Positions 10,553-22,699 of a DNA stretch of 64,000 bases are shown in pieces. The stretch's first letter is position 1. Each line of letters opens with the position of its first letter. The DNA comes from Phylloscopus collybita (Eukaryota; Chordata; Aves; Passeriformes; Phylloscopidae), in contig JAJNNQ010000024.1 of NCBI GenBank assembly GCA_027886175.1, positions 29,119,001 through 29,183,000 of the forward strand. The letters run 5' to 3'. The notes beneath the pieces are model-generated. The model was not told where the DNA came from and did no database searches. It saw nothing but the letters and a program-made list of their open reading frames with translations. The translations under genes and the position numbers were made by a program.

Positions 10553-13500
10553 TCACTTCCCTGGAGTGCTCCGGGGTGGGGGCTACTGGAGGCCAGGATG
10601 CTGAGTGTAAATACAAATAATAACTGTCAGTTGGATGTTCTCTAGCTGGAACATGACTGTATCAGACTGTCCATCTCCTGGTGTGCAGCGGGATTATGCA
10701 GCCAGGTGACCTGCTATGAACCTTTCAGTGTATCTCTACAAATGCCAAAAAGCCTTATTACCTCTTCCTTGGGAGAAGAGAACCAGCAGCCAAACGTTAA
10801 GAGGACCAGTTAAGAAACTTTGTACTAGCTCTGGAAGTGGCTGTTAACATGTGATCTAAGTGGAGCATTCAGTAAACTGGGTTGGTTAATTGACTGTAAA
10901 ATGCCTTAAGCAGAAGCTGCTCCTGGAGTAGCAGCAAAACTTTGCTTTCTATTCCCTAACCTCATTACTCTTCCTCAGTCCAAGTTCTGGCCAAATTTCT
11001 CTTCAACTAATTGTGCCAAGACTGGGCTCCTGTTATGCTTGGGTTGCTTTTACTTTGTGTCTATGTAGAGCTGGTAACAGTATGGATACTGTCTTGTAGA
11101 GGACATAAATGATATTTCCTGTAGTGCCTATGGATATGTGGTCCTGCCTTGAGTTCAAGATTAATTTCTTGGAAGTTGAAGATGGTTTAGTAAGTCTATT
11201 CATAAAGCATAAGCTGGCTAAATTTTTCTTGACTACAAAAACTTGGAAGGTGGCATTTCTAAAAGCACACCAAAACACAATCTAAAACTTGGTAATGTGA
11301 AAAGCCCTTGAAATGAGGAATTGTAGCTTTAAATAGAATTGGAGCCCTAGTTTGAACACTTAACTTGGAAAAATATTCTTGAGTCCAGCATCAAGCTAAA
11401 GCCTTTCTGACTATCATTCAAAACAATTTTGGCACAGTTAGGAAGTAGCACAGCTCTTACTTTGGGGTTTGACCAGATTTTTCTTCCACAGCAAAACCAA
11501 CAAATCCCTAAACAAAAATCCTAAGCCACTATAAATTGCAGCATTATGTGCACTCCTGCCACAGTACGAGTTCTGAAAGTGCCTCCTAAAATGAATTGCT
11601 TATTGTACAACTTCAGGCAGGTCCTGAAGGTTTGCCTTTCTGTCACCACTGAAGGGTTGAGCTTACTGGGTAATCACTATCACCTGGTCACTGTATGAGA
11701 TGGCATTTTGAGTAGTTAGGGTAAAATTCTTCCTTTTTACTGCTCTTAACCCTTGCTTGAAGAGATGTCCGAGCCCTAAGCAGAGCTCTCCACAGAAGCT
11801 GTATGTGTTCAAAGTCTGGGCCTGAGTTCAGAATAGTCTCTGGAAGAGTATGCACTCCCTTGGAGGTGCAGGGGGCTGATCTTCCTCAAATGTGTGCTGA
11901 ACTTGCTGCTTTGAGACTCCTGGGCTTTATAAGGAAGGTTAAAAATTCCTCAGTTATTTATGTAGGGATGTTATTAACCAGATGATTTTCACTGAATTAT
12001 AATAGTAAAATACATTCAGCAATGACCGTGAGTTCCTTTTGTTTAATGAGAGACATAGACTAGAAAGGCAAATCTTAGAACTAATTTTTATGTGCTGGTG
12101 CAATGTTCAGGAATGCTTGGTCACTGAGTCTTTTTTATTACTTCTACAACTATTTATTACTGTTTCTGCAAGCTTGTAAGACCAAAGTGCCTGATCCAAC
12201 AAATGATTAAAGCTTAGAAGGGAAAGCAGGTGTAATACCAATATTTGGTTGCTGTTCAAGGCGGAAAACAGCAGCAGCAGTGCTGTGCTTAAATGACAGT
12301 AAAAATTGCCTGTTCTTCATAAGACCAACAAGTTCTTTCCACTTTTCATAACTACTTCACAAGGACTTCCTCAACAGAGCAGTGAGGCTGCTTCTCTGGT
12401 CAGACTTCGTTTAGCTTAGGAAGGCAGGGAGAGATGCAATTTACAAAGTGAACTGTATGTAGCCAAGGAGGCTTTAGCTTAATTTCCTGAGCAGTTTTGA
12501 TAGTAACTTTGGTAGCAAAAACACAAATAATTTGGTGGATTATACTGTGGGCTTTTTTTATTGAAGGCTTCCTGATTAGTCAGCCAAAGGAGCTAAACTT
12601 GAAAGCAAACCTGGCCTTTTTCATTAACTCTGGCTTGAATTTGGTGTGGTTTACAGACAAAGACATCTGTCATCCAAGACTTGGACTTTTTAAAAACTAA
12701 CATGATGCCAGTGTTGCCGTATGTGTTAAACTTAGTGCAAGCTCACTGCTGGAATGCAATCCCAGGCAAGAATAACTCCTGCATGCAAAGCAATACTTGG
12801 TCTAGTATAGAGTGTCACTAGAAAGAAGAGTTAAGAGTTTGTAATTGCTGTCGTCTCTTGCATAGATGTGCTTGATGCCAGCCTATGCTATAGCCACTGC
12901 AGAAGTGAGCCATGGCCTGGAGAGGCTTAGACTCAGGTATCTGCCTTCTGTGATGTCATGGCTGATCTTTAGGAACTGTTTTTGTGCATTGGCTCACGTG
13001 GAAGAAGTGATGAGATGCTTGGGAGGAGTCCTCCCAAGCTGGAAACACAGACTTGTTCTACTAGTCTTATAATGCCTTGACTGCTGAACATCAGGCCAGG
13101 AAAAGGAAATGCTTGGGAAGGAAAAAAGGCTAAATTGGATTCCTAGTGAGATAGAGCTATGGAGAAGTTAAGTTTCCTGCCATAAGTGTTGTGCTTTTGC
13201 TGACGTAGCTTGCTGCTGAGGCCTCTGAGGAAGCTGCAGCTGAATTGCTGCTCTCTGAACAGCAGCCTGGGTTTGAGCTTTGCAGGATTCTTGTGCTCCC
13301 TCCTGGTTAAAATGCCCTGGCACATGGGAACTACTGATGCTTTGTAACCTGGCTCTTAGATACTAAACTCTCGAGTGGTTCAATTGTATCCTGAAGCTGC
13401 ACACTACCTGCTGCATTGACCCTGGAGTACCAGGGATTGCTGAGGCACTGCTGGTCCCATTGCCTTTGAAATAATCCTGGTTTGGCAGGTAAAGCTGGTG

Positions 13501-15260
13501 TACTTGGTAGCTTTTCATCTGTGCTGCAAGCAGCCTACCCTCTTCTGTTCTGGGTTGTCCTGGCAGCTTGATGGTGCAGGTGGCAGTGGCTTAAATTGCT
13601 GTGGGTTAGCTGGTTTGAGTTTGGGTTTATGGTGACCCCCATAGCAAGGGGTAATTTGAGAATGAGCACTAGGTAAAAGTGATGACCCTAGGCCAAGTCT
13701 AGGATGCCTTCTTGATTCAGTCACCCCTCGGCACTAATAATGCCTCTGCAAGCCTGTTCCAGCCCCTTGTGTGTCATGTGGAGGTTAGAGAGAGACTACT
13801 GCACTTCAGACTCTGACCTGATACATTCCCCCTGGCCAGTGGCATTAAAACAAAGCTGCAGTAACACTTGGTGCATCATTCCACAGCATCAAGCTCCTAC
13901 TAACTGGGCTGTGGTATAAAATAGCTGTTTTCTTTGTGTAGCTTACAACCACTGCTGGACAAAGCCAGTCTGAGGTTAAGCACCTACTGACAATATTTAC
14001 TGCCAAGTTCCCCTTGACTCGCAGTTTGTTGTTGTGACTTCCTCACTGTAAGATAGGCTTTTTTATTTGATAGAGATGCTACCAAGGAGACCTGGTAGAA
14101 GACTGTGTTTTAGTCACTTTGGTAAAATCCCTGTGCTGATCCCTGGTCACTGTGACAAGTTGTAAGCTAAAGCGTAGTTGGTGCTTACTCTGCTCAAGAT
14201 TTAATTATTGCTGTGTTTGTCCTCAGCTCAGTCAGCCAGTCACTAAGCGGGGGGTTTAAGACTACTGCTTGCTTCTGAGTAACCATTTTTCAAAAGATCC
14301 TCATGCTTTCACATTAATCCCCTCCTTCACAAAGCAGTAGGTAGTATTGAAATCTAGTCCGAGTGCCTAAAGCTTTTTATTCAAACTTAAAGATCTGTAT
14401 TTTGGACTTGAGTTCTGGAGTTAAGTATTTGGTATGTGCCTAGGCTTTGTGGGTTCCTGATTCCTAGAATAACCACTCGTGTTGGTAGTGTTCTCTGCTT
14501 GCCACTATATGAGTAGTTGGGAAAAGGCCTCTTAGAAGAGAACCTGGACAAATTGCCTTAATTCTAAACTGTCAGTGTACTGATGGTACTTATTTCCTAG
14601 TCCTCTCACTCAGCTGTCAGGATTCTGTAACTGTTAGGCACAGGAATAAGAAGAAAGTTGACCACAGCCACCAGCATCTTGGTCTAATTTGGGCATTGGG
14701 AGAGCCAAATGAATAATAAAACTTCTAGCCCTCACATCAAAAACTTACTCAATTGTTTGAATACAGTTAAGTGTATTTTATAAATGTTCTTTATTTTCAG
14801 TGAAGCTAGACATAGAGTGGGATGTTGGTCTATAGCAGAGACTTTGGGGGGAATGGTTGGAGCACTCTGGTTTTTCTCACTTAAATGTCTGGATTGGGCT
14901 TGTCTCTGAATAAAACTGCACTTCCCATTGAAATTTGGAAAGCCTTTTCCCCTATGTTTATTTTATTATTTTTTACTATTAAAAGAATTCAGCTCTTGGA
15001 AAACCTGTCTCTCATCTCTTTGGAAGAAGTGAGCTGTTTGTTTTTGTTTTCTTTTTTTTCTTTCTCTCCCCTCCCTCTTCTTTTAGTTGGCAAAACAGGG
15101 TACTAGAAATATCTGAATTTGTGATGAGCCCAAATGTGAGATTGGTCACAGTAAATTTGTCTGCTGTTCTGCACTGTGGTATTCACTTGTCATCATTGGA
15201 AATTGGGGTTTGGACCTTAATGATGCTGAAATTCTTGTGCAAATAAACTCATGCTAAACA
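10553..15260 (+). other. TENT5C: probable long TENT5C 3' UTR
   Basis: The DNA after the stop is AT-rich, unique-looking, free of recognised repeats and has no convincing ORF. As I recall, the mammalian TENT5C 3' UTR is about 4 kb, which would put the end near here. AATAAA signals occur at 14715, 14909, 15242, and twice at 15820-15832, the last followed by a GTGTTT stretch. AU-rich ATTTA/TATTTATT motifs lie near 11952 and 12150. The true cleavage site cannot be chosen from sequence alone. Confidence 0.42.
15242..15247 (+). terminator. TENT5C: candidate polyadenylation signal AATAAA
   Basis: One of several AATAAA hexamers at a plausible distance from the TENT5C stop. The alternatives are 14715, 14909, 15820 and 15827. 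There is no direct evidence of use. Confidence 0.3.
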
Positions 15261-18200
15261 ACCCTTGCCTCGAGTTACTTTTGCATCTAAATAATGCTGA
15301 CAAAGTATCTGTAGAGCTTATTGACCAATGGGTGTGTGGGGGCACTTGTGAGGTGAGTAGTAGTGTGGGGTACGCAGTAATGCTTGCTTTAGATCTTGTT
15401 CAAAGTACATTTTTAGATCTGCCTCAACTTATTGAAGATTAGTCAGTTAAGTGAGACATGATTAATCTTTCACTTTCATTATAGAGACAGCTTCTAGAGA
15501 CCCATATTTTTTCTCTCTGACCATCATCTGGTCTCAACACAGACTGTTGGGTAGGGTCTGGTCTGAACTAGAGCCTGCCAGTCTGTTCTGTGACACACTC
15601 CATTTTATATGCTACTGCAAACTTCAACTCTCACCCAAGGGGGCAAGAAACAAAGTCAGCAGTTGTTCTTCAGGTTATTTACAGGTTGAAAGCCTCTGCT
15701 TTCACACTGTCCTAAATGCTGATGCTACTACTAACCAATGGTCAGTGGGAGTTCAGCAGGTCAAAGCCAAGTACAAGCTAGGGCTGTGTGGCAGAGTCCA
15801 CTTGCTGCCTCTGCTCTAGAATAAATAATAAATGCTCTTAAAAATTGTGTTTCCTTCTAATCCCCTCTAGAGCTCAGACAAACTCTAGCCTCAGTTAAGT
15901 ATTGCTGGAGAAATTCCAGTCTCCAGGACCTTGTAACACCTGCAGTGGAAACTTCTGTGGAGTTTAGGGGCAGTATGATCCCATGAAAGTAATCATGAAC
16001 CTTGTGTAGAACCTTCTCCAGATCTAATTGCTTCCCTATGAACTTAAATAGAGAACTGATAAAGCAGCTGGGCAGCACCAACCATCTGCTTGTCACCTGA
16101 AACTCTCTTACCTTAACTCCTGTTTGTCACACCATGAAAGCTTCTGAGTTATTTTGGGTACCACCCTTGTGTTTCTAGAGTACCAAGCTCAACTTTGAAG
16201 GGTCAGATAGTGAAACAACAAAATATCTGTGCTTAGGCAAGTGGTGCCAGAGTACTCTGTATGTTCTATATAGAGCTTATATAATAGTAAACATTCAGAG
16301 GAAATAAAGAAAGATGGTTTTGCTCTATTGCAGCTGTATTGTTAGTGAAAATAAGTCTCCTGTTAGAACTCTGCCTTCTCCATGCTGTGCAAGGTGAGTT
16401 CAGTGTTGCCATGGGCTGTGGGGCATTAGACACACGGTACTCTATATTATTGTCATTATTCTGTCAGGTGTTCTTATTTTCTCCTTGCTTCTGTGATGGA
16501 ATGATTAATATTTTTGAAATCAGGGTATTCAAAGTGCCCTTACAGAGACCGAATAATTGGTCCTATGAGAGAGGAAAAAAATCTGTTTATTCCTGCTTAT
16601 TTAATATTGCTTTTTAAAAATTAATGTATTTAGTTAATCAATACATTAAGTACCTGCAGTTGCCATTTTCAGCAATAAAATAGCATTTTTATTTATCCAG
16701 CACATACCACTTGAATATGGGTATGAAACATAGCAGTCATGTCCTGCTGCAGAAGCTGTGCTGTGATATGTTCTGCTTCATCTCAATGAGTTCCACATCC
16801 TATAGGCAAGACTGCCCAGCCAAGGGAATATTTGGCCTGCCAAATCTTAGTGATTTTCCTCCTAGGAAAGGGTTGAGTCATCATGCTGGAAAAAATGAGT
16901 CTTGACAAAAGCTGTGCAAAGCAGCTGCTAGAGCCTAAGTTGGTAGTTTGTGTGCACATTGAGGAATCCTATACATTTGTTAGTGTTATCCCATTGACCC
17001 TTGGCTAAGTGGTTTAATTAGCCAGCAGGAAGGAGTTGCCTAGGCTGTGCTGTGAAATGCTGGGCTGTTTTTGTCACTGGTAAGTAGATTAGAGGACAGC
17101 CCATGTCACCCCACTGCTTGGAGAATGGAGTAATGCAAACTCTGGAAGAAGTCTGATCAAGACAGAGGACTGGCTGGTTTCGTCTGTGTCAACAACCTTT
17201 TGTCACTGAGAAACCTCTGTGGGAGCTCCTGCATACTTCAGGAGACTCCCAAGGCTTGATTGCACCTCAAGCAAAGGAAAAATTCTCCCCTCTTTTAAGA
17301 GAAGGGTTGAAGTGTGAGGATTCTAATTTAGTCACTGCCTCCATGCAGCAAGGCAAATCTGAGTGTGCCAGATACGTGAAATGTGAATTACACCCACAGC
17401 CTGGTCCCTTTGTGGGTGCCCTTCTCACTTCAGAAGTGACTGTCCACCTGCAACAATTCCCTTCCCTACCCCCTCTCTATTGCTTATCTGAAAAACTTAC
17501 TCTGAAAGCTATATCTGAATGTTCCCCCCTGCAAGTTAGTGCCCTAAGCTTGCCCTGGAGATAGTGGCAATTCCCTGAGTACTGGGAGAACCTGTTCTAA
17601 TATTTGATTGTGGTCATTACTGAGAATTTCAATTGCATTTTCACATTGAGCTTTGAACTTCAGCCTGTGGATTGCTGTATCCTTATCAGCCAGGCTGAGA
17701 GGTCCCAGACAGTCTCCTGCTATCCACTCATCTCTTCAGTGCTTGGATGAACTGCAGAAAATGGGCGCTTGAAGCTTTATGTTGTATACATTGGATTCAG
17801 GAGAGGGAAACATTTTCTTCTGTAACTTAGTTATTCCTGTTTCTCCTGACCCAGCACCAGCTGTTAGCCCAAAAACTGGTGCTCAGATTGCTTCTCAACC
17901 TCTTGATGTTTGTGTCCACAAACTCTGCCTGCCATTTTTACCATGGCAATATGGCATGCCAAGTTCTTCTGCTGATCAGTTATCCACAGTGATTTCAAAT
18001 TCCATCTGCTGCTTTCTGAGGCAGCCTCTACCATCTGCTATCAACAACATCTGTGCTCCTGGTTTCCAGATGTTGTACTTTGTACTTGGGGGTATTAGAA
18101 AAATATTTTGTCTGAATTCTATGGGCAAATTCTCACAAAGTGGATGGACAGAGTAACTCATCTTCATTGCTTATTACCATGCTGTCTTCAGTGTTGCATG

Positions 18201-18487
18201 GTTTTCACAGTTTTGCATTGTTCTTGCATACTGAAGGGTACATGACATAGTTGTGGGCACTTTGAAACCTGCAGGTGGTTTAAAACCAGTGTCAGCACAA
18301 AGTCCACAGAGGTACTGGATGCAGGTTATTTTGGGAGTTTTTATTTGTTCTGCAAATACAGAGTAGAGACAGCAAAGAAACCTTATATTCTGTCAGTGCT
18401 TAACAGCAACTCCTCAGTCCTTTCCTCTGCACCCCCACATCTAAAACTCTGCAGTTACAAGTGTCCTTGGGGCTTACTATCTAAGTA

Positions 18488-18532
18488 CTGGTTTTACTTA
18501 CTGTTAATAAAGAATAGATGAGTAGTCAAGGA
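18488..18532 (+). repeat. diverged direct repeat, copy 1
   Basis: This begins CTGGTTTTACTTACTGTTAA and runs on through TAAAGAATAGATGAGTAGT. The copy at 19887 matches it in all but about four of the first 38 positions. The family, if any, is unknown to me. Confidence 0.6.
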
Positions 18533-19886
18533 GTCCTTGGTTTGGCACAAGTGAAGAGCTCCATGTTTCTGCTCTTGCCATCACATCTGTAACTCATCAC
18601 AGTCATCTGCTTGTCATGCTGCTGGTGTGGGGCTCCCCAAATGTTGCACAGCCCTGACTGGTTGCCAGGAGTGATGTAAATCTCTCGACCCCCATGAGTT
18701 CCCTTCCACTTTGTCCTCCTGGGCAGCTTTTCTTAGGGCTGGAACAGAGTGAGTTATTTTGGGGCTGAGAGCCTGCCACAGGCACAGTCCAAATTCCCTG
18801 TGACACCAGTGGGAGTTTTTCCAGTGCTGTGAGGGATTTGCTAGCAGCCTGGCAGACCTGAGTGACATGGGCTCCTGTGTTACAGCTGTCCTGCTGCCCA
18901 GCTGAACTGGACTGTGCTTCTCCAGCCCTGTTTGATCAGTGGGAGCAACATGTGCAGATGGAGCTCAGCCTCTGGCATCAAATTCATGGAGTTACTCCAG
19001 AGAAATGCTGCTCACAGGAAAAAATACCCCCAGCATCTGCTTTGGAGCAGAGGATAATTTGAATATGGAGTAACATTCCAGCTAGAGAAGTGCATGCCTC
19101 AGATTGGTGGTTAGCCTCCCTCCTTGCAGCACTTCTCTGGTAGAGGGAGGATTCCTATTTAATACTGTTTCCCAGACCATGGGCCTTGAAGAGAGGAAAA
19201 AGCACGTTTTGGTAACAGGGGGACCTGCTGGCAGGGCCTGGAGTGGATATTTTGGAAGCCCTGCCTGTTGATGGGGTGGGAAGGGAAAGGGAGTTGGGAT
19301 GGTATTGGGACATTTGAGAAAACAAATAGAAGGGTTAAGATTTTCAAAAAATCCCACACAGATGAATCAGGAAACTGACGGGGAGACATCCCATCTTACA
19401 AGCAGCTCTGACTACAAAGTGCAGCAGCATGCCAGCAGAACTTGCAGTGGGGCTGTGTTATGCCCAAGCTAAGTATCATTTATAACTCTTTGCAATACTC
19501 AGTTGCAACATAAACCGTGGTAAGCCTGCTCTTCTGTTATCGTGGGCTACACGTGGCTCTCAGCACTTCTGGTGTGAACTGTGGCCTTCAGAATGCTCAG
19601 CCAGATTTTTGTTGACTAGTTAGAAATAAAAAGATTTCTATATGGGTATAATTGCAACTACAGTTATGAGTTTCAGTTGACCAGGACTTGAATTTTTGTT
19701 TTAATTGAAGTACCAGGTGAGAACATTTAGTTTTTTTTAAAAAACAAAATTTCTTTCGTGAATAAGAGTTTATTTACTAGCAATGTACACTTGACGAAAG
19801 TGTCTTGCTGTAAGACTGCTTGTGAAGTTATGACTTTTAAGTCCAAAACAGCAGCTTTTACGTTGAGGGTGCTTGCTGCCTGATTG

Positions 19887-19931
19887 CTGGTTTTATTTAC
19901 TGCTAATAAAGAATAGATGAACAGTGAAAGG
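19887..19931 (+). repeat. diverged direct repeat, copy 2
   Basis: This is the same-strand partner of the repeat at 18488. It differs mainly by C/T transitions and at the 3' edge. Similarity fades outside this block on both sides as far as I can see. Confidence 0.6.
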
Positions 19932-20122
19932 GTCTCTAGTTCACCTCAGGGATCATTTGACTGATTTGCAGTATTATAATACCAGATGATCATCAGAGAG
20001 TTTATGTCCACTACAGCCAAAAGGTCCAGATCCCAGACCTCATGGAAAAGTACTGTTACAATGCACTATAGTGGTCTAGACTTGAATAAGAGAAAAACTA
20101 CAGAAAAAAAACAATTTAAACC

Positions 20123-20177
20123 TGGTTTGGTTTGGTTTGGTTTGGTTTGGTTTGGTTTGGTTTGGTTTGGTTTTTTT
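20123..20177. repeat. pentamer microsatellite (GGTTT)n
   Basis: Ten uninterrupted GGTTT units end in a seven-T run. Confidence 0.97.
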
Positions 20178-20179
20178 AC

Positions 20180-22540
20180 GATGTTTGTTCTTCAGGCTGT
20201 TGCAGGCATGCTAGATAGACTACAAGCCATGTTTAAGCTGTGAGAGGGACCATCTCAGAGGAGGAGGTTCATTTCTGTACATGTTGCATTGCAATACATC
20301 ACAAATAGGCTGCAGTGTAGCAGCACTGGCTCGTGGCACTGCTTGAAACAGCCTGACAGCCTAAGTGGCTGAATTTTACACCCAGTGAAATGACCCTACT
20401 TTAAAAATTGCATCAGAGGACTGAGAAACTGCAGAAAGGTGTTTAATGTTCATGTGGCCAGAGCTGTCTGAAAAGCAGTGGTGCCCACACTGCCTCTTGA
20501 GGAGGGGATTTCTGTGCATTTCTGTGCATTTTAGAGAGGGCCTGGGGTGTTGCTGAGCACTGAGCAGCAGCACAGGGGCCTTCACTGCCCTGCCACAGTC
20601 ACTGCACAATGATGTGAAGTAGAGTGTCAATTAAACCTTACCTCCAAATGACATGAATTAAGTGGCAAGTTAAACTTTGCCCCCAAATTTAATCAGGCTC
20701 CATAGAAACCTAACATACTTATTTAATTTTTCCAGTGGTTTAATTTCCTTTTTATTTCCGTAGCAATGGATTCTTGAGAATCCAGACATGCCAGAGTGCT
20801 GGCAGTTTACCTAGACTTTAACCAAATCTTTATTTTCACAGCATTGAGTGAGCAGAGAACAGAAGCACTGAGTAAACAAAGTGTAACTGCTCTATAAATG
20901 TTGTTAACAAATATTTAAAGAGTGGGTTTTAATATACAGAGGACCCTTATTACTTATTTTTTGCTAGGCACTTATTATATCTTTAAAGAACTAAAATCTT
21001 ACTTTCATTAAATAGTTGCCATTTTCATTTTTCTTCTGGTAGGTGCTGGTTGTAGCCTGGATCCCAGATATCACATGGAGATTCCTGTCACAGGTGATAG
21101 GAACAGCAAAATGTAGGTATGACTGTTATTCAGGCTAATGTTTTACTCCTTATGCTCCAAAGTGAAGATAATTTTTAAAAAAACCAAACCTCTTGAAATA
21201 CTGCACAGGCTGACAACAGTATTTTTCTTTCACAAAAGAGTATTTATATAAATTCTTTTCTTTAAAAAAGACGCATTGAAGCAAGCCCAGGGGTTTATTT
21301 TGGCTGAGGGTTCCTGACTTACAGCCACCCAAAATAAGCTGCTTTGGCATTTCACGGAGTGTTGTGTCCCGTGCCGGGGGTTACTCCCAGTCGAGGCAGC
21401 CCCTGGTGTCAGTGCCTGGCTGCAAAACCCGTCTGGGGCTTCTCTGCTCCTTGGCACTTTGGCTTCGAGGTATCTGGGACCCGAACTCAGCCTCTGCTTA
21501 ACCTTTGCAGCATTTCTTCTTATCCCAAACTGCTAGAAATATGACAAGAATACCAGGAATTTTCTCTCAAGCCCAGTGGAGCCATGCCACCCTTTCCTGT
21601 GGCGCTGGGATGACAGCGTGGGTCTGTTCTTGCCGGCTGCCCAAGTCCTCTCTGCCCTGTGTCAAGCTGGGTGTTAGCAATTCTTTCAGCCAAAGGTCTG
21701 CAGGGGTCAGGGTAGAGACATCTCCTGCAGGGATAAGGAGCCTTTGCATCTTCTGCCTTCTGCTCTCACGTGAAGCTGAGTGACCCACTTGTCCTAGCTT
21801 TTGTTTTTTTCTGTGTCTGAATGTGGCAGGAAGTGCTGCTGCCACGGCAGGAGCAGAGGTTCAGGGGAAAAGTCTGACTTAGAGGCCAGAGTTTTATCAC
21901 AGAACAATTCACATCTTTAAAGCATGTTCAGTCCGTGCTCTTAAGCATTTTTCTCCAGTTTTCTTTGGTTAGATAAAGTTACTGTCAGCCCCATGAACTT
22001 CAAGGACTCCCTCATTTCCAAATGGAAATGACTCCAAGCCATCTAGGAGCCAGAATTAGAAAACCAGTCAGTTCAGGTGACCACACACCTGAAACTTGGT
22101 CAGCCAGGAGGCATTCAGGGGTCTGGAAGCTGGTTCTGGAGTATCCAAATGAGAACCAAATGAGGATATGAAACAGTATTCCTGCCAGTGGTTTGGTATA
22201 TTGTGATGTGTCTCTGAAAGTATCTCAACAGGGGGATAATTCTGAGGAAGATGGATAGGAAAAAAAAACTTTGTGGAGAAAAAATACGTTTTAAAATGGG
22301 GAAAGTTCTTTAGGAGGAGTATGTAAGATGGACAAAGAGCTGTGTATGCAAGAGAGATGACAGCTTCAGCTAAAAGCCACTGTAATGAGCTCAGTGAGAC
22401 TGGAAGATGATGAAACCCCTGAACTGGTAGAGAGTGGAGAAAGACACGCATCAAACTCATTTCCTAATGCTAAATTCCAGTTTAGATGTTTGATTTTGTT
22501 TTTCCTTGTTGTTTGTTGGCTGGTTGGGGTTTTCCCCTGT
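20180..22540. other. intergenic, no recognised gene
   Basis: Ordinary mixed-composition DNA with chance ORFs below 100 codons and no recognised repeat or RNA gene. Confidence 0.4.
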
Positions 22541-22544
22541 CACC

Positions 22545-22690
22545 CAGCTTCTCCCGAGCGGCAGACGCGCCCCTGCGCGCCCGGTGCCCCGCGGAGCGCT
22601 CAGCACCGCGGACAGCGCCCGCACCGCCCGGCACCCCCGGGACACCGGCAGGGCCCCCCCAGGCTGCCGGGGGCACACGGGCGGGTCTGG
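22545..22690. promoter_or_regulatory. isolated CpG-rich patch
   Basis: About 145 bp dense in CG dinucleotides (GAGCGGCAGACGCGCCCCTG, CCGCGGAGCGCTC and similar), inside DNA that is otherwise CpG-poor. It is far from the two gene promoters in the window. It could be a small promoter of a noncoding transcript or a GC-rich insertion. No exon or start site can be assigned from the sequence. Confidence 0.4.
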
Positions 22691-22699
22691 GGGTGTCTA

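Larger units (their letters stand above)
15850..20120. other. intergenic, no recognised gene
   Basis: AT-rich DNA with many short ORFs, none with a known domain. It contains a roughly 45-bp sequence that recurs 1.4 kb apart in the same orientation (18488-18532 and 19887-19931). I see no CR1 or LTR remnant I can name. Confidence 0.4.
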
